64,000 nucleotides of DNA from Allobosea sp. AAP35 (GTDB lineage: Bacteria; Pseudomonadota; Alphaproteobacteria; Rhizobiales; Beijerinckiaceae). The position numbers and the translations under genes were made by a program. Location: assembly GCF_001295925.1 (NCBI RefSeq), contig NZ_LJHQ01000043.1, positions 23,561-87,560 of the forward strand. Direction: 5' to 3'. Below the pieces are notes generated by a model that worked only from the letters and a program-made list of their open reading frames with translations, ran no database searches and had not been told where the DNA came from. How positions within the stretch are numbered: position 1 is the stretch's first letter; each line of letters begins with the position of its first letter. This document shows, in pieces, positions 1 to 8,993 of the stretch.

Positions 1-168
1 AACCGGGGAGACCGGCTTGCCCTTCACGCCGTCCAGAGCTGCGCCATTGAAGTGATCTGACCGAAATTATTGGGCGATTTTAGCCCTTCCCGTCCGAGCT
101 GAGGCCCGTTGGTCGCCCTCAGACGACGGACCCTTCGCGAGGGCATGAAAGCGATTGTGGGAAGCATC
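1..168. other. Left-edge stretch without a recognisable gene
   Basis: No reading frame here resembles a known protein to me. It lies just beyond the C-terminal end of the decayed IS256 transposase on the minus strand, so it may contain the element's old terminus, but I could not pair an inverted repeat because no partner end is visible. Confidence 0.3.
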
Positions 169-414
169 TTAATTTTTGTGTCCGGGGCGGATTGAGCTTG
201 ACCACGTGATGAAGCGTTCCTCGAACATGATGGCGACCCGGGATCTTGCTTTGCCCCATCCGCGCAGAGCCATTGTCCGCTCGGCCGCTGCGTCGCGCAA
301 GACGAGATAGATCAGTTGGATCGCAGCGTCTTCTGTGGGAAAATGCCCCGTATATTGACCGAGCGCCGGAGCTTGGCATTCAGGGCCTTGATCGCATTTC
401 GTCATGTAAATCAT
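169..414 (-). mobile_element. Degenerate IS256-family transposase C-terminal remnant
   Basis: Only about the last 80 residues of an IS256-type (mutator) transposase remain. The frame reading GHFPTEDAAIQLIYLVLRDA and then FEERFI matches the family's C-terminal end. Just upstream the expected segment NAIKALNAKLRRSVN is readable only in a neighbouring frame, between an extra A near 401 and a compensating shift near 350. The remnant thus carries at least two frameshifts and lacks the N-terminal three quarters with the catalytic acidic residues. It cannot encode an active transposase. It lies immediately downstream of the LuxR-type gene and marks this end of the window as a former insertion site. 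Confidence 0.7.
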
Positions 415-461
415 TTTCCGCTCGCCCTACCGCAACGCTGGTCGCGGCCGAAGCCTCGCCG

Positions 462-1598
462 TCACTGCCTGAGGACGAGCCGGCTGAGCAGCGCTGCAAG
501 TTCGCTCTGGCGCATCACGCCGGTTTTGGCGAAGATGCGCTTCAGGACGGTGCGCGTCGTCTGCTCGGTGATCCCAAGCCTCTTGCTCGCGTCGCGGGGG
601 GCGATCCCGGCGCCGATCAGCGTTGCCACGCGCGCCTCCCCAAGTGTTAGCCCGAACAGGTCACGCAGCAGAGCCGGATCGATCGGGTCGCCATTGACCG
701 AGCGGCTGACGACAACGACGCCACTGACGCCCGCGAGCAACTTGTCGATGATACGATCAGGGCCATGCCGGACCGGCAATGTATGTATCGCCAGATACCC
801 CGTTTCGTCGCTGGTGGGCACGAGCACTGGCCTAGCTGGCGCAGCCGAAAAGGTCGAGCCGTCCATGCTGATAACCGCGGCAATCGCCGCGCGCAATTCC
901 TCGCGCTGGGGTGTTGCGTCGACCGACACCCTGCCACCGACCACCGACAGGCCCTTGCCCTCCATAGCGAGCGCCGCCTCGTTCTGGAAGACCACTCGGG
1001 CCGCCTCGTCGAGAAAATAGATGCCGACATCGAGCTTAGACAGGACATCGGCCAGCGTGGCTTGCCCTGCCTCGGCCCGGATCAGCCGGATGCCAAGCCG
1101 AAGAGCCTGTTCGACATGGCGACCGAGCCGGGATAGCACCGCAAGCTCGTCATCCCCAAAGGCCGGCTTGTCGGCACGCCGCTGCACCGAGAGCGCCAAT
1201 GCGAATTTGGGGTCCGGCGAGATGTTGACCCCGCCGAACCATTTCAAATCGTGACTGCGAAGGAAGGTCGTAAAATACGGCAACGACTGCATCTCCTCGT
1301 CCGAGCAAACATGTCGGTCGGTCACGGCGTCGGTGTTGGCCAGATAACCGAGTTCGCCCGTCCGCTTGAAGCGGATGTCGTAACGCCACCATTCGCCGCG
1401 TTCGTAGTCGCGCTGCGCCATTTCAAGCGATGGAGTGCAGATCGTGCCAAGCGCGCCGTTCTCGCGCTGGAAAATCATGATCGCACCAACATCCCCAGAA
1501 CAATTCGCTATAGACTGAAGAGCGTCGGGCCAAAGAGCCGGCGAACCCGCCGCTGAGTATATGGCGTCGATAGCCTCCAATAGAACGTCACGGTTCAC
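462..1598 (-). CDS. LuxR-family transcriptional regulator with N-terminal sensor region
   Basis: A 378-residue protein, probably a DNA-binding regulator. The last 65 residues form a LuxR/GerE-type helix-turn-helix: LTLGEARVATLIGAG, then a recognition segment near LGITEQTTRTVLKRIFAKTG. The region before it (about 180-300) looks like a PAS-type fold (DVGIYFLDEAARVVFQNEAA), and the first 150 residues resemble no domain I can name. This layout of a long sensor part with a C-terminal helix-turn-helix is common in solo LuxR regulators of Hyphomicrobiales, with no receiver domain and no acyl-homoserine lactone motif that I can see. The start is GTG at 1596-1598. The neighbours are a decayed transposase downstream and a truncated comM upstream, so no target is suggested by context. 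Confidence 0.8.
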   Translation of the reverse strand: MNRDVLLEAIDAIYSAAGSPALWPDALQSIANCSGDVGAIMIFQRENGALGTICTPSLEMAQRDYERGEWWRYDIRFKRTGELGYLANTDAVTDRHVCSDEEMQSLPYFTTFLRSHDLKWFGGVNISPDPKFALALSVQRRADKPAFGDDELAVLSRLGRHVEQALRLGIRLIRAEAGQATLADVLSKLDVGIYFLDEAARVVFQNEAALAMEGKGLSVVGGRVSVDATPQREELRAAIAAVISMDGSTFSAAPARPVLVPTSDETGYLAIHTLPVRHGPDRIIDKLLAGVSGVVVVSRSVNGDPIDPALLRDLFGLTLGEARVATLIGAGIAPRDASKRLGITEQTTRTVLKRIFAKTGVMRQSELAALLSRLVLRQ

Positions 1599-1853
1599 GC
1601 GGCAGCTCCACTGCGATCACGGCGCTTGGACTATTCACGCGCCTGACGCCTTTATGGGGCAGCACTACCGGACTTCAAGATGAGCCGCCGTGTTAACCCG
1701 GATGGGGATTCGGCCTCGGCTGATCGCCCGTATCCAGCCGGCTGCCGGAAAGCCGACGTTCCAGACGTCGACTATGGGCCAACTTTATCGTTCAACTGAT
1801 CCGGGCAGGTCTCGGGAGCCGCCAAGGCCGTTTCGGACAATAGTGCCCTTGAC
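1599..1853. other. Junction between LuxR gene and truncated comM; no gene seen
   Basis: About 255 bases between two divergently placed genes. It should hold the promoter of the LuxR-type gene and the point where the 5' part of comM was lost. I found no convincing ORF, no inverted repeat and no transposase similarity here. Confidence 0.4.
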
Positions 1854-2756
1854 ATGTTGATGAACGGGCCCCCAGGCGCCGGCAAGTCGATGCTGGCGAG
1901 TCGCCTGCCCTCGATCCTGCCGTCGCTCAGCCCGCGCGAACTGCTCGAGGTCTCGATGGTGCTCTCGGTCGCCGGCCACCTCGCCGACGGCGCCCTGACC
2001 GACCGGCGGCCCTTCCGCGCGCCCCACCACTCGGCCTCGATGGCGGCGCTTGTCGGCGGCGGCATCCAGGCCAAGCCCGGGGAGGTCTCGCTCGCCCATC
2101 ACGGTGTGCTCTTCCTCGACGAGCTGCCCGAGTTCCAGGCCCAGGCGCTTGATGCGCTGCGCCAACCGATGGAAACCGGCGATGTGCTGATCTCGCGGGC
2201 CAATCACCGGGCCGTCTACCCGGCCCGCTTCCAGTTGGTGGCCGCGATGAACCCCTGCCGCTGCGGCAAGGCGACCGAGCCGGGCTTCGCCTGCCGTCGC
2301 CAGCAGAACGAGCGCTGCATGGCCCAGTACCAGGGCCGCATCTCGGGCCCGATGCTGGACCGCATCGACATCACCATCGACGTGCCCGCCGTCACGGCGT
2401 CCGATCTGATCCTGCCGGCAGCGAGCGAGGGCTCGGCGCAGGTGGCCGCCCGCGTCGCAGCCGCCCGGCGTTTGCAGACGGCCCGTTTCGAGGCGCTTGG
2501 CATGGCCAACGTCTCGACCAACGCCGCCTGCCCGGCCCAGCTGCTCGACGAGATCGCCAGGCCCGACGCCGCCGGCCTCTCGCTTCTGCGCGACGCCGCC
2601 GATGCGATGCGCCTGACAGCACGCGCCTATCACCGGGTGCTCAAGGTCGCCCGCACGCTGGCCGATCTCGACGGCGAGGCGAAGATCGGCCGTATCCATC
2701 TGGCGGAGGCGTTGTCCTACCGGTCGCGCGGCGACCAGATGGCGCAGGCAGCGTGA
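1854..2756 (+). pseudogene. comM: 5'-truncated comM/yifB (Mg-chelatase-like AAA ATPase)
   Basis: The 300 readable residues match the second part of ComM/YifB, a hexameric AAA+ helicase that promotes branch migration during natural transformation. Seen here are Walker A (GPPGAGKS) at the very N-terminus, the PFRAPHHSAS segment, Walker B (GVLFLDELPEF), the NPCRCGK cysteine motif and the C-terminal Mg-chelatase domain ending at SYRSRGDQMA. Full-length family members are about 500 residues and carry a Lon-protease-like S5 domain of about 200 residues before Walker A. That domain is absent, and the sequence loses similarity directly before MLMNGPPGAGKS. The gene therefore seems cut by a rearrangement that brought in the LuxR/IS256 segment. 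It could still be translated from ATG 1854, but the product would lack the N-terminal domain. Confidence 0.8.
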
Positions 2757-2853
2757 GCGAGGCACGGCACGGTTAAGCGATTGTGCTTCCCAACCGGTCA
2801 AATGCGCGCTGTCGTCAAACGGTTTTTCAAGGGGCCCCTGCTAGCCTCAAAGC

Positions 2854-4944
2854 ATGCAATTCCTGTCTTCGCACTGGCTCGCTGTGGTGGTCGTCATGCT
2901 CGTGCTGGTCGCGGGCGTTGCGGCGGTGAAGCTGCTGCGCCAGCGGGACCGCATCGTCCGGCAGGCGGCCGAGCTGTCGCGCGATGTCGAGGCGCTGAAC
3001 GATCGCCTCTGGGCGCTCGCCGACAGCGAGGAGCATTACCGCAGTCTGATCGAGGCGCAGGGCGATCTGATCGTGCGGCGCGACGGCGCGCGGATCGTCT
3101 ACGCCAATGGCGCCTATGCCGCGCTTTTGGGGATCGACGAGGCCGACATCGTCGGTGCCGTGGCGCAGCCGCGCCGGGTCGCCTGCCGCCCGGCTCTGGC
3201 GCTGGAAGGCGGCGCGCGCGTCTTTGATGAATGTCTCGCCACGCCCGATGGCGAGCGCTGGATCTCCTGGGTCGAGACGGTTGTGCCCGTGGCGCTGGGC
3301 GCCACCGTGCTGCAGCGCGTCGGCCGCGACATCACCGCGCGGATCGCAGGCGAGCAGGAACTTGTCGAGGCTCGCGCCCGCGCGGAAAGCGCCAACGAGG
3401 CCAAGTCGCGCTTTCTCGCCACCGTCAGCCACGAGTTTCGCACGCCCCTCAACGGCATCCTCGGCATGGCCGATCTGCTCGGCGACACCGGTCTCGAACC
3501 CGAGCAGGAGACCTATGTCCGCGCGCTGCGGATCTCCGGCGAGGCTCTGCTCGGGCTCATCGACGACATCCTCGATTTTGCCAAGGTCGAGGCCGGCAAG
3601 CTCGAACTCGCCAGCGAGAGCTTCGACATCGGGCTTTTGCTGGAGACCGTCTCCGAGCTGATGGCGCCGCGCGCCCAGGCCAAGGGCATCGAGCTGGCCG
3701 CCTATCTCGCCCCGGATTTGCCGACGCATCTGGTGGGAGACGCCGACCGGCTGCGCCAGATCCTGCTCAATCTCGTCGGCAACGCGATCAAATTTACCGA
3801 AGCGGGTGGCGTCGGCATCCGCATCGGCAACGAAGACGGGATGATCGCGATCACCGTGGCCGATACCGGACCCGGCATCCCCGAAGCGCGGCGTCAGGCG
3901 ATCTTCGAGGAGTTCGAGCAGATCGACAACTCCGCCGCGCGCCGCCATGAGGGCACGGGCCTCGGCCTGGCGATCGTTCGCCGGCTGGTCTTGCTGATGG
4001 GTGGCTCGGTCGGGGTCGAGAGCGGCGAGAATGGCGGGTCACTGTTTCACGTCCGCCTGCCTTTGGCGCCCTCGGGCGAGGCCGTCCGCCCCGCGGTGCC
4101 GGATTGGCGGTCCAAGCGGGTGCTGATCGTCTCGGGCGCGCCGTTCGGTGCCGGCTTCCTGTGCGAGACCATCGCCGCGACCGGCGGCAGCGCCACGCTG
4201 GCTGCCGATGCCGAGGCGGCCTTCGCGCGGTTGCAGGATGATGGCCCCTACGATGCGGCCCTGATCGACCAGATGGTCGGCCGCGAGGTGGCGATGAACC
4301 TCGCGACGGCGGCCCGCATGGCGGGCGTCGCCGAATGCCTGATCATGCTGTCGCCGCTGGAGCGGCGGCAGTTCGGTTCACCCCGCGACGCCGGTTTCAC
4401 GGGTTTCCTGGTCAAGCCGGTGCGAGCCCGCTCGCTTTACGCGCGCCTCTCGCCGCGCCCCGCTCCCCTGCCTGGGACGTTGGCCATCGAACCGGACGCG
4501 GGCCCATCCTCGCCGGAGCCGCGCCAGCGCATCAGGGTGCTGGTGGCAGAGGACAATGAGATCAACGCCCTGCTGGTGACGCGCACGCTGGAGCGTTTCG
4601 GCTGCATCCCGGTCTGGGCGCGGGACGGTCGCAAGGCGCTTGAGGCGATCGAGGCCGGGCTGAACGGAACGGCCCCATCCTTCGACCTCGTCCTGCTCGA
4701 CATCCGCATGCCGGAACTCGACGGCCTGGCGGTGGCGCGCGCCGTTCGGACCCTGGAGCGCGGCCGCCCCGAGCAGGCACGGCTGCCACTGGTTGCGGTC
4801 AGTGCCAATGCCGCGGAGGCCGACAAGGCCGCCGCGCTCGCTGCCGGGATGGATGATTGTCTGGCTAAGCCTCTCGACCGCGCAGCCTTGCAGCGTTGGC
4901 TCGATCATGTGTCGAGAACCGAGGCCCTGGTCCGCTCGGCCTGA
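2854..4944 (+). CDS. Membrane-anchored hybrid histidine kinase with two receiver domains
   Basis: A 696-residue sensor kinase. One transmembrane helix lies at residues 8-26, followed by a short coiled coil and a PAS-like domain (about 58-165). The HisKA dimerisation domain has the phospho-accepting His in SHEFRTPLNG (residue 193), then the ATPase domain with N box (NLVGNAIKF), DTGPGIP and GTGLGLAIV. Two receiver-like domains follow. The first (about 420-530) has lost the acidic pair (VLIVSGAP) but keeps an Asp in ALIDQMVG and a Lys in FLVKPV. The second (about 550-685) is canonical: VLVAEDNEIN, LLDIRMPELDG with Asp616, VSANA and CLAKPLD. No response regulator gene is adjacent, so the output partner is unknown. 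Confidence 0.92.
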   Translation: MQFLSSHWLAVVVVMLVLVAGVAAVKLLRQRDRIVRQAAELSRDVEALNDRLWALADSEEHYRSLIEAQGDLIVRRDGARIVYANGAYAALLGIDEADIVGAVAQPRRVACRPALALEGGARVFDECLATPDGERWISWVETVVPVALGATVLQRVGRDITARIAGEQELVEARARAESANEAKSRFLATVSHEFRTPLNGILGMADLLGDTGLEPEQETYVRALRISGEALLGLIDDILDFAKVEAGKLELASESFDIGLLLETVSELMAPRAQAKGIELAAYLAPDLPTHLVGDADRLRQILLNLVGNAIKFTEAGGVGIRIGNEDGMIAITVADTGPGIPEARRQAIFEEFEQIDNSAARRHEGTGLGLAIVRRLVLLMGGSVGVESGENGGSLFHVRLPLAPSGEAVRPAVPDWRSKRVLIVSGAPFGAGFLCETIAATGGSATLAADAEAAFARLQDDGPYDAALIDQMVGREVAMNLATAARMAGVAECLIMLSPLERRQFGSPRDAGFTGFLVKPVRARSLYARLSPRPAPLPGTLAIEPDAGPSSPEPRQRIRVLVAEDNEINALLVTRTLERFGCIPVWARDGRKALEAIEAGLNGTAPSFDLVLLDIRMPELDGLAVARAVRTLERGRPEQARLPLVAVSANAAEADKAAALAAGMDDCLAKPLDRAALQRWLDHVSRTEALVRSA

Positions 4945-5047
4945 CCTTTCGTCACAGCCCCGACGTAGTTTTGTCGCGAACCTGTCAGATACAGGGCGCA
5001 TTCCTGCTAAGTTGCCAAAGAAAGCGGCCTGCGGGACAAGACGAAAC

Positions 5048-6007
5048 ATGGCACCAGACCTTCATGGACATGCCGTTGAGCCGGCTCGGCATGGGCCTGT
5101 ATCGGGCCCGCTGTTGTCGCGCCTGTCTCCGCTCATGCTGATCACCGGCGAAACCATGCGTCGCTTCGGTCGCCCCGCCGGCGCGCCCGACCCGCTGTCG
5201 GGAACCCTGGGTCGCAGCGGCTCGCTCGAGGTCAGGCTGGCGCGCGGACCCAGCGAGATCTGGCGGGCGCAGCGGCTGCGCTACCGCGTGTTCTATCAGG
5301 AAATGTCGGCCAAGCCGGATGCGGTTTCGCGCATGTTCCGCCGCGATGCCGACCGCTTCGACAAGGCCTGCGACCATTTGCTGGTCATCGACCACGCCGC
5401 ACGGGGGCGTTTCGGCGGCGTGAAGCCGAAGATCGTCGGCACCTACAGGCTGATGCGTCAGGGCGCCGCGACAAGGCTTGGCGGCTTCTATACCCAGGGC
5501 GAGTTCGATCTCGCGCCGATGATCGCCAACCATCCCGGCCAGCGGTTCCTCGAACTCGGTCGCTCCTGCGTGCTCGAGCCCTATCGCAGCAAGAAGACGG
5601 TCGAGCTGCTCTGGCACGGCATCTGGGCCTATATCCGTCACCATCGCATCGACGCGATGTTCGGCTGCGCCAGCTTCGACGGCACCGATCCCGACGCGCT
5701 CGCTCTGCCGCTGAGCTTCCTGCATCACCATGCCAGCTCGGCCGGCGAATGGAGCGCCACGGCGCGTCGCGAGCGCCTCGTCGCAATGGATCGTTTGCCG
5801 GCGGAAATGGTCGATGCCAAACTCGCGCTGAAGCAGATGCCTCCCTTGATCAAGGGCTATCTGCGGCTCGGCGCCCGCTTCGGCACCGGCGCCGTCATCG
5901 ATCGGCAGTTCGGCACCACCGATGTGCTGGTGATCCTCCCCGTGGCGGCGATCGACCAGCGCTATGTCGCCTATTATGGCGACGAGGGCCAACGCTACGC
6001 GGCCTGA
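5048..6007 (+). CDS. olsB: L-ornithine N(alpha)-acyltransferase OlsB
   Basis: A 319-residue GNAT-fold acyltransferase that transfers a 3-hydroxyacyl chain from acyl carrier protein to ornithine, the first step of ornithine lipid synthesis in bacterial membranes. Family signatures are LEVRLARGPSEIWRAQRLRY, FYQEMSA, the segment RFLELGRSCVLEPYR and AMFGCASFDGTDPD. I chose ATG 5048; ATG 5135 is also in frame and would remove 29 poorly conserved residues, while an in-frame extension upstream would run into the kinase gene. No olsA partner is adjacent, which is normal for many Hyphomicrobiales. It converges with the epimerase-like gene, the two stop codons being separated by only 13 bases. Confidence 0.88.
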   Translation: MAPDLHGHAVEPARHGPVSGPLLSRLSPLMLITGETMRRFGRPAGAPDPLSGTLGRSGSLEVRLARGPSEIWRAQRLRYRVFYQEMSAKPDAVSRMFRRDADRFDKACDHLLVIDHAARGRFGGVKPKIVGTYRLMRQGAATRLGGFYTQGEFDLAPMIANHPGQRFLELGRSCVLEPYRSKKTVELLWHGIWAYIRHHRIDAMFGCASFDGTDPDALALPLSFLHHHASSAGEWSATARRERLVAMDRLPAEMVDAKLALKQMPPLIKGYLRLGARFGTGAVIDRQFGTTDVLVILPVAAIDQRYVAYYGDEGQRYAA

Positions 6008-6024
6008 GCGAGGCGGCCGCTCAG
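6004..6024. terminator. Small hairpin between convergent olsB and epimerase genes
   Basis: CTGAGCG and CGCTCAG form a 7-bp stem with a 7-base loop spanning both convergent stop codons. There is no clear T tract on either side, so function as a bidirectional terminator is only a suggestion. Confidence 0.3.
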
Positions 6025-6884
6025 TCGCCCCCCGCCAGCAGCACGGGCAGCGCCTCGCGATAGGTCGGGTAGCGAAAGCGGTAGCCGAATTCGCGTTTCA
6101 CCAGCGCGTTCGAGACGCGCTTGTTCTCGCCATAGAAGCTCGCCGCCATCGGCGACAGCTTTGCCGGGTCGAAAGGCGTCTCTGGCGGCGGCGCGATGCC
6201 GGCGAGTTCCGCGGCAAAGACCACGACATCCTGTGGCGGAGCCGGCTCGTCATCGGTGACGTTGTAGATCGCGCCGGGGCGCGGCGCCGCGATCGAGGCC
6301 ATCAGCACGCCGGCGATGTCGTCGACATGAATGCGGTTGAAGACCTGTCCCGGCTTGATCAACCGGGTCGCCGTGCCCTGCCGCAGCTTCACGAGCGGAT
6401 TGCGGCCTGGGCCGTAAATGCCCGAGAGGCGGAAGATCTGCACGGCCTTGCCGCTCCGTTCGCCCAGCGCCAGCCAGTCGCGCTCGATGGCCAGCCGCAT
6501 CTGCGAGCGAAAGCTCGTTTTCGGCGCGGTCGTCTCGTCGATCCAGGCGCCGCCATGGTCGCCATAGACGCCGATGGTCGAGAGATAGCCGATCCAGCGC
6601 AGGGCGGGGGCCGCCGCAAGCTCCGTCGCCAGGCAAAGCAGGGCCGGGTCGCCCGCCTCCCCGGGCTGCACCGAGACGAGAACGGCCTCCGCCTCGGCGA
6701 TGGCGGCGCGCAGCGCGGTCGAGGTCGACGATCCGTCGAAAACCAATGTGGGAATGCCGGCGTGGCCGAGGCGCTCCGCCTTCCCGTTCGAGCGCACCGT
6801 GCCGGTGACCTGCAAGCCCTTCGCCAGGGCTGCATGCGCGAAGAACCCGGCCGAGTAGCCGACGCCGAGAATGAGGAGCTTCAT
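6021..6884 (-). CDS. NAD(P)-binding epimerase/dehydratase-like protein (extended SDR, YeeZ-like)
   Basis: A 287-residue Rossmann-fold protein beginning MKLLILGVGYSAGFFA, where GxGYSA is the nucleotide-binding loop of atypical extended SDRs. Further landmarks are YLSTIGVYGDHGG (active-site-like Ser/Tyr region), IFRLSGIYGPGRNP and the NRIHVDDIAGVL segment. The true substrate is unknown for this subgroup. The ATG (6882-6884) overlaps the stop of queG in an ATGA arrangement, so the two are almost certainly co-transcribed and translationally coupled. A longer upstream in-frame ORF exists but lies inside queG and is not coding. Confidence 0.82.
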   Translation of the reverse strand: MKLLILGVGYSAGFFAHAALAKGLQVTGTVRSNGKAERLGHAGIPTLVFDGSSTSTALRAAIAEAEAVLVSVQPGEAGDPALLCLATELAAAPALRWIGYLSTIGVYGDHGGAWIDETTAPKTSFRSQMRLAIERDWLALGERSGKAVQIFRLSGIYGPGRNPLVKLRQGTATRLIKPGQVFNRIHVDDIAGVLMASIAAPRPGAIYNVTDDEPAPPQDVVVFAAELAGIAPPPETPFDPAKLSPMAASFYGENKRVSNALVKREFGYRFRYPTYREALPVLLAGGD

Positions 6885-8137
6885 GAGGCCATATCCGGTT
6901 GCGGCGAAAGCGCCTGCCATTCCTGGCGTACATCGGGGTCGTTTTCGAGAGCGAGCGCCCTGGGCGCAAGCCTGCGGGCGCAGGCGGGGTCGAGCCTGAT
7001 CAGCGCCCAGGCCGCCATGGCGCGCACCAGCGCCGAAGCATCGCCGATCAGCGCTGCGGCGCTCACCGCGAGATCGGGCCGGCCGCTGTTGCCGATCGCG
7101 ATCAGGACATTGCGGATGAAGCGGTCGCGGCCTGTGCGCTTCACCGGTGTGCCGGCAAACAGCATGCGAAAGGCTGCATCGTCGAGGCGGGCGAGGTCGC
7201 TCAGGGGCAGGCCGTCGAGCCCCTCGCGCAACGAAAGCCGCGTCTCCTGGGCGGCTTCCGCGAACTTGTTCCAGGGGCAGACGGCCAGGCAATCATCGCA
7301 GCCGAAGACGCGGTTGCCGATGCCGGGCCGCAGCTCTTCGTCGATATGGCCGGGATGCTCGATCGTCAGATAGGCGATGCAGCGGCGCGAATCGAGCTGG
7401 TAGGGCGCCGGGAACGCGTCGGTCGGACAGATGTCGAGGCAGCGCGTGCAGGAGCCGCAATGGTCGCTCTCTGAAGCGTCCGTCGGGAGTACGGCGGTGG
7501 TGTAGATGGCGCCGAGGAAGAGCCAGGAGCCGTGCTCGCGCGAAACCAGAACCGTGTGCTTGCCCTGCCAGCCGAGCCCCGCCGCCTGGGCCAGCGGCTT
7601 CTCCATCACCGGGGCGGTATCGACGAAGACCTTCACATCGGCGCCGCTTTGCGCCGCCAGCAGGCCCGCTACGCTTTTCAGCTTGCCCTTGATCACGTCG
7701 TGATAGTCGCGCCGGCGGGCGTAGAGCGAGATCGCGGCCTTGTCGGGTTGTCCGAGCATCGCCAGCGGGTCGCCGTCGGGGGCATAACTCATGCCCAGCA
7801 TCACCACCGATTTGGCTTCAGCCCAGAGTTGGCGCGGGTCGGCGCGCTGCGCGGTGCGTTCCTCCATCCAGCCCATCTCGCCATGGTGGCCGTCCGCCAG
7901 CCAGGCGGCGAGGCGGGCGGGCGCATTCGGGATCGAATCGACGGAGGCAATGCGCGCGACCGAGAACCCCTCGGTGAGGGCGCGCGTGATGACGGCCTGC
8001 CTGAGGCGCTCGCCATCCGTATGTGGGGCGGCCTTCAGAAGTCCAGATTGTCGTAGTGGGCGCTCGGCGCCATGCCCGGCATCCGGTCGCTCAGCAGCGG
8101 CCGGAAGCTCGGCCTCGACTTGATCCTCGCATACCAT
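6881..8137 (-). CDS. queG: Epoxyqueuosine reductase QueG
   Basis: Reduces epoxyqueuosine to queuosine in tRNA anticodons, the last step of Q synthesis, using cobalamin and two [4Fe-4S] clusters. The clusters are marked by CGSCTRCLDICPTDAF and CDDCLAVCPWNKF; the DUF1730 region (VVMLGMSYAPDGDPL) precedes them, and a HEAT-like C-terminal part follows. The start is uncertain. The only ATG (8135-8137) puts 34 residues in overlap with the GST gene, and the first recognisable QueG sequence begins near residue 41. I saw no GTG or TTG in between; a CTG at 8036-8038 directly abuts the GST stop. Co-transcription from the GST gene through queG to the epimerase gene is likely. Confidence 0.9.
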   Translation of the reverse strand: MVCEDQVEAELPAAAERPDAGHGAERPLRQSGLLKAAPHTDGERLRQAVITRALTEGFSVARIASVDSIPNAPARLAAWLADGHHGEMGWMEERTAQRADPRQLWAEAKSVVMLGMSYAPDGDPLAMLGQPDKAAISLYARRRDYHDVIKGKLKSVAGLLAAQSGADVKVFVDTAPVMEKPLAQAAGLGWQGKHTVLVSREHGSWLFLGAIYTTAVLPTDASESDHCGSCTRCLDICPTDAFPAPYQLDSRRCIAYLTIEHPGHIDEELRPGIGNRVFGCDDCLAVCPWNKFAEAAQETRLSLREGLDGLPLSDLARLDDAAFRMLFAGTPVKRTGRDRFIRNVLIAIGNSGRPDLAVSAAALIGDASALVRAMAAWALIRLDPACARRLAPRALALENDPDVRQEWQALSPQPDMAS

Positions 8138-8727
8138 GCGCGCGCCGCCTCATCCTCTTCCCAGGGCACGTCTCCGAGATAATCGACGCAGGAGAGATGC
8201 GCCGCCGCAGCGAGATCGGCATAGCTCAGCTCGGAGCCCGCCAGCCAGTTCCGTTTGGCGGTGAGCCAGGCGATGTAGCGCAGATGATAGCGCACATTGG
8301 CGCGGGCCGCACGAATGGCGCTCATTTCGGGCGGGCCACCGCCCTCGTCGCGCGCCATGAAGCGCTTCATCACCTTCTCCAGCACCAGCGGCGCTGTGAT
8401 CTCCTCGTTGAACTTCAGGCAAAACCAGTCGAGCAGGCGACGGACTTCGACGCGCTCGCCCGGACCTTCGGGCAGCAGGCGGCGCTCGGCCAGCGCCAGA
8501 CCGCGGGTCTCGTCGAGATATTCCGCGATCGGCCCGGCCCCGGGAACGGACAGACCGTTCTCCTCGCGAAAGACGGGTGTCGTACCGGCCGGGTTGAGCT
8601 CGAGGAACTCGCGCCGGCGTTCCCAGACGCGCTCTTCGACCAGCGCAGCCTCGAGCCCGTATTCGCCGAGCACGAGCCGAATAAAGCGCGAATGCGGGCA
8701 AAGCGGATAATGATGAAGGGTCGCCAT
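8035..8727 (-). CDS. GST-fold protein, probably FtsZ-binding FzlA-like
   Basis: A 230-residue glutathione S-transferase-fold protein: an N-terminal thioredoxin-like domain starts MATLHHYPLCPHSRFIRL and contains NPAGTTPVF, and an all-helical C-terminal domain follows (YADLAAAAHLSCVDYLGDVP). Its length and the opening HHYPLCPHSR are like FzlA, the GST-like division protein of Alphaproteobacteria that binds FtsZ and lacks GST activity; this assignment is from memory and not a search. I start it at ATG 8727, since the upstream extension has no similarity. It is the first gene of a tight unit with queG and the epimerase-like gene. Confidence 0.75.
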   Translation of the reverse strand: MATLHHYPLCPHSRFIRLVLGEYGLEAALVEERVWERRREFLELNPAGTTPVFREENGLSVPGAGPIAEYLDETRGLALAERRLLPEGPGERVEVRRLLDWFCLKFNEEITAPLVLEKVMKRFMARDEGGGPPEMSAIRAARANVRYHLRYIAWLTAKRNWLAGSELSYADLAAAAHLSCVDYLGDVPWEEDEAARAWYARIKSRPSFRPLLSDRMPGMAPSAHYDNLDF

Positions 8728-8993
8728 GGCACTCGTGAAGCAGGCAGGTGCGGCCGAAGCAGGGCCGCTCGATGAAACGCACCGCGCTATTCGCAAAGCG
8801 CAGGCTATAATCGGGGCAGGAAGGGCTCACAACCCGCAGGCGCTACGAACGGACGATTCGCTGCGGTCCGGTTGGGGATTTGGTAACCAATTTGCAAAGG
8901 AATGGGCTTATCGAGGCCTCTGGGCTTAACGAGGCCTGCGGCTTAATGATGCCGCGCTGCACAAAACCTTGAGTCTCGCGAGGACCGCTTCCC

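Noticed and set aside
5964..7373. A 469-codon plus-strand frame over the epimerase-like gene and queG
   Set aside because: Antisense to two recognisable genes with cluster and Rossmann motifs.
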